Assembly: GCF_017309955.1 (NCBI RefSeq) | Contig: NZ_CP021247.1 | Location: 3,497,001-3,561,000 of the forward strand | DNA from: Novosphingobium sp. KA1 | GTDB taxonomy: Bacteria; Pseudomonadota; Alphaproteobacteria; Sphingomonadales; Sphingomonadaceae | DNA length: 64,000 nucleotides | Reading direction: 5' to 3' | Part shown: one piece after another, positions 63,076 through 64,000 of the stretch | How the letters are laid out: every line of letters starts with the position of its first letter | Position numbering within the stretch: position 1 is the first letter of the stretch | The notes under the pieces: generated by a model | Told to the model about the DNA's origin: nothing | Databases searched by the model: none | What the model saw: the letters and a program-made list of their open reading frames with translations, nothing else | Program-made: the position numbers and the translations under genes

Positions 63076-63086
63076 GTTTTAGCAGA

Positions 63087-64000
63087 TCAATCCCCCAGCT
63101 TGGCCTCCATCGCCCCGATTTCCGAACGCAGCCACATCATCTCGGACAGGTTCCTGCCGCCCGACGCCGCCAGCAGCGCCTCATGCGCCGCCTTGCGCAC
63201 GGTCAGCACCGCCGCATTGTCCGGCTCCGCGCTGAGGGCAATATCGGTCAGATGCACGGCCTCCAGCGGAGCGCCCGCATCGAGCTTCGCCTGCGCCCGT
63301 TCCGCCAGCTTGACCGCGCCGCCAGCCAGTTCGACCAGATCGCCATCCACACTGGAACGCGGCACGCCGTAGAGCGCCGTCGTACCGTCCTCATAGTGCA
63401 GCCAGCCCGCGTACTCGCGCCAGATCGACTTGACCGCCCAGGCTGCCTTGCCGTGGAATTCGCCGATCTCCAGCCCCTCGGGCCAGACGAATTCGCGCAT
63501 CAGCCTGTGCACGTCCTTGCCCGCCTTCATGCCTTCCAGCGTATAGTCGCGCACGTAGCTTACCGCCGCGTGCATCCTGTCGAGATCGGCACGGATGCGC
63601 TCGGCTCCGCGAATGGCCTCGCCGTGGCCGGTAACAACGATCTCGGCCCCAAGGTCGCGGATCGTCTCCAGCGACTTCAGGTAGTTGCGCACCAGACGCG
63701 GCTTGTCTCCGCGCAGGGTGTTGAGGAACGGCATCGACAGCCAGACCGGCCCGAAGACATTGCCGGTAAAGGCGATCTTCTCCTTGGGCAGCCAGACCGT
63801 CAGCGCATCGACGGTCTCGCCCTCGGGCGTGGAGATCAGTTCGAAGGTCCGCCCGCCAAGATCGATGGTCAGGCGGCGGTCGACGAGGATGTCGGGAACC
63901 ACGTGCGGGGCCGGCTTGGGCGAACCGCCGCGCTTCAGCGTCGCCCCCCAGAGCTTCCCGCTCCTTGGCCCGAAAAAGGGCTGGAGGTCCATCATGTCCG
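63087..64000 (-). CDS. Metallo-beta-lactamase-fold alkyl sulfatase-like protein, 5'-truncated by window edge
   Basis: About 304 C-terminal residues of an SdsA1-like MBL-fold alkyl sulfatase. Visible parts include the VPDILVDRRLTIDLGGRTFELISTPEGETVDALTVWLPKEKIAFTGNVFGPV region (Zn-related), VVTGHGEAIRG, and the C-terminal WGLHY-like WLHYEDGTTALYGV-to-end dimerization domain. The N-terminal HxHxDH motif must be past base 64000, so the ATG at 63995 is internal. If active it would release sulfate from alkyl sulfates, which would fit the cys genes next door, but the two are not in one operon. Confidence 0.82.
   Translation of the reverse strand, partial: DMMDLQPFFGPRSGKLWGATLKRGGSPKPAPHVVPDILVDRRLTIDLGGRTFELISTPEGETVDALTVWLPKEKIAFTGNVFGPVWLSMPFLNTLRGDKPRLVRNYLKSLETIRDLGAEIVVTGHGEAIRGAERIRADLDRMHAAVSYVRDYTLEGMKAGKDVHRLMREFVWPEGLEIGEFHGKAAWAVKSIWREYAGWLHYEDGTTALYGVPRSSVDGDLVELAGGAVKLAERAQAKLDAGAPLEAVHLTDIALSAEPDNAAVLTVRKAAHEALLAASGGRNLSEMMWLRSEIGAMEAKLGD

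Overview
The window is a 64 kb piece of a GC-rich alphaproteobacterial chromosome, most likely from a sphingomonad such as Novosphingobium or a close relative. I infer this from the gene order infA-maf-RNase E/G-like-yacG-tRNA-Phe, a proton-pumping pyrophosphatase of the potassium-independent type, a fused cysNC, a TonB-dependent receptor, and a dense set of acyl-CoA, CoA-transferase and glutathione-transferase genes. There is no rRNA, CRISPR array, prophage, transposase or plasmid function. The two end genes, a glutathione transferase and an alkyl-sulfatase-like protein, are cut by the window edges.

Layout. 1-4523: a tightly coupled + strand cluster of three GST genes with VOC/glyoxalase-like, DUF1428, SRPBCC and GFA-type genes, which looks like glutathione-linked detoxification or catabolism. 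4524-9040: housekeeping (J-domain protein, bolA, hisG, hisD, nusB, thiL). 9133-19723: a small hypothetical gene, hppA, a FemAB/CelD-like acetyltransferase coupled to a JmjC/cupin-like protein, an exported M1 aminopeptidase, an exported protein with a duplicated domain, and uvrC. 19936-25041: a TonB-dependent receptor, then infA, maf, a reduced RNase E/G, yacG and tRNA-Phe with its terminator. 25070-32476: a histidine kinase with no visible partner, divergent from a complete RND efflux operon. 32478-35284: a DapB-like dehydrogenase and an MFS_3 exporter.

35555-57214 is the most unusual part: about 22 kb of CoA-ester catabolism. It holds a thiolase, two class III CoA-transferases (one with its domains in an unusual order), two AMP-forming CoA ligases, two crotonases (one with an odd architecture), a two-domain fused acyl-CoA dehydrogenase, two amidohydrolases, an aldehyde dehydrogenase, a short-chain dehydrogenase, an NTF2-like protein and an acrylyl-CoA-reductase-like enzyme. 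MarR, IclR and TetR regulators sit among them, with another TetR just downstream. The set could activate, desaturate, hydrate and cleave a cyclic or branched acid, but the substrate cannot be read from sequence.

57366-64000: a TetR gene with a near-perfect palindrome upstream, the sulfate-activation genes cysD-cysNC-cysQ, a LuxR-type regulator with a perfect palindrome over its ribosome-binding site, and a partial metallo-beta-lactamase-fold sulfatase. Three families of palindromic intergenic repeats recur (5.45 and 19.8 kb; 9.5 kb; 50.6 and 63.0 kb), mostly at operon ends. Many genes overlap by 4 bases or less, and several convergent pairs have almost no gap or overlap at their 3' ends.
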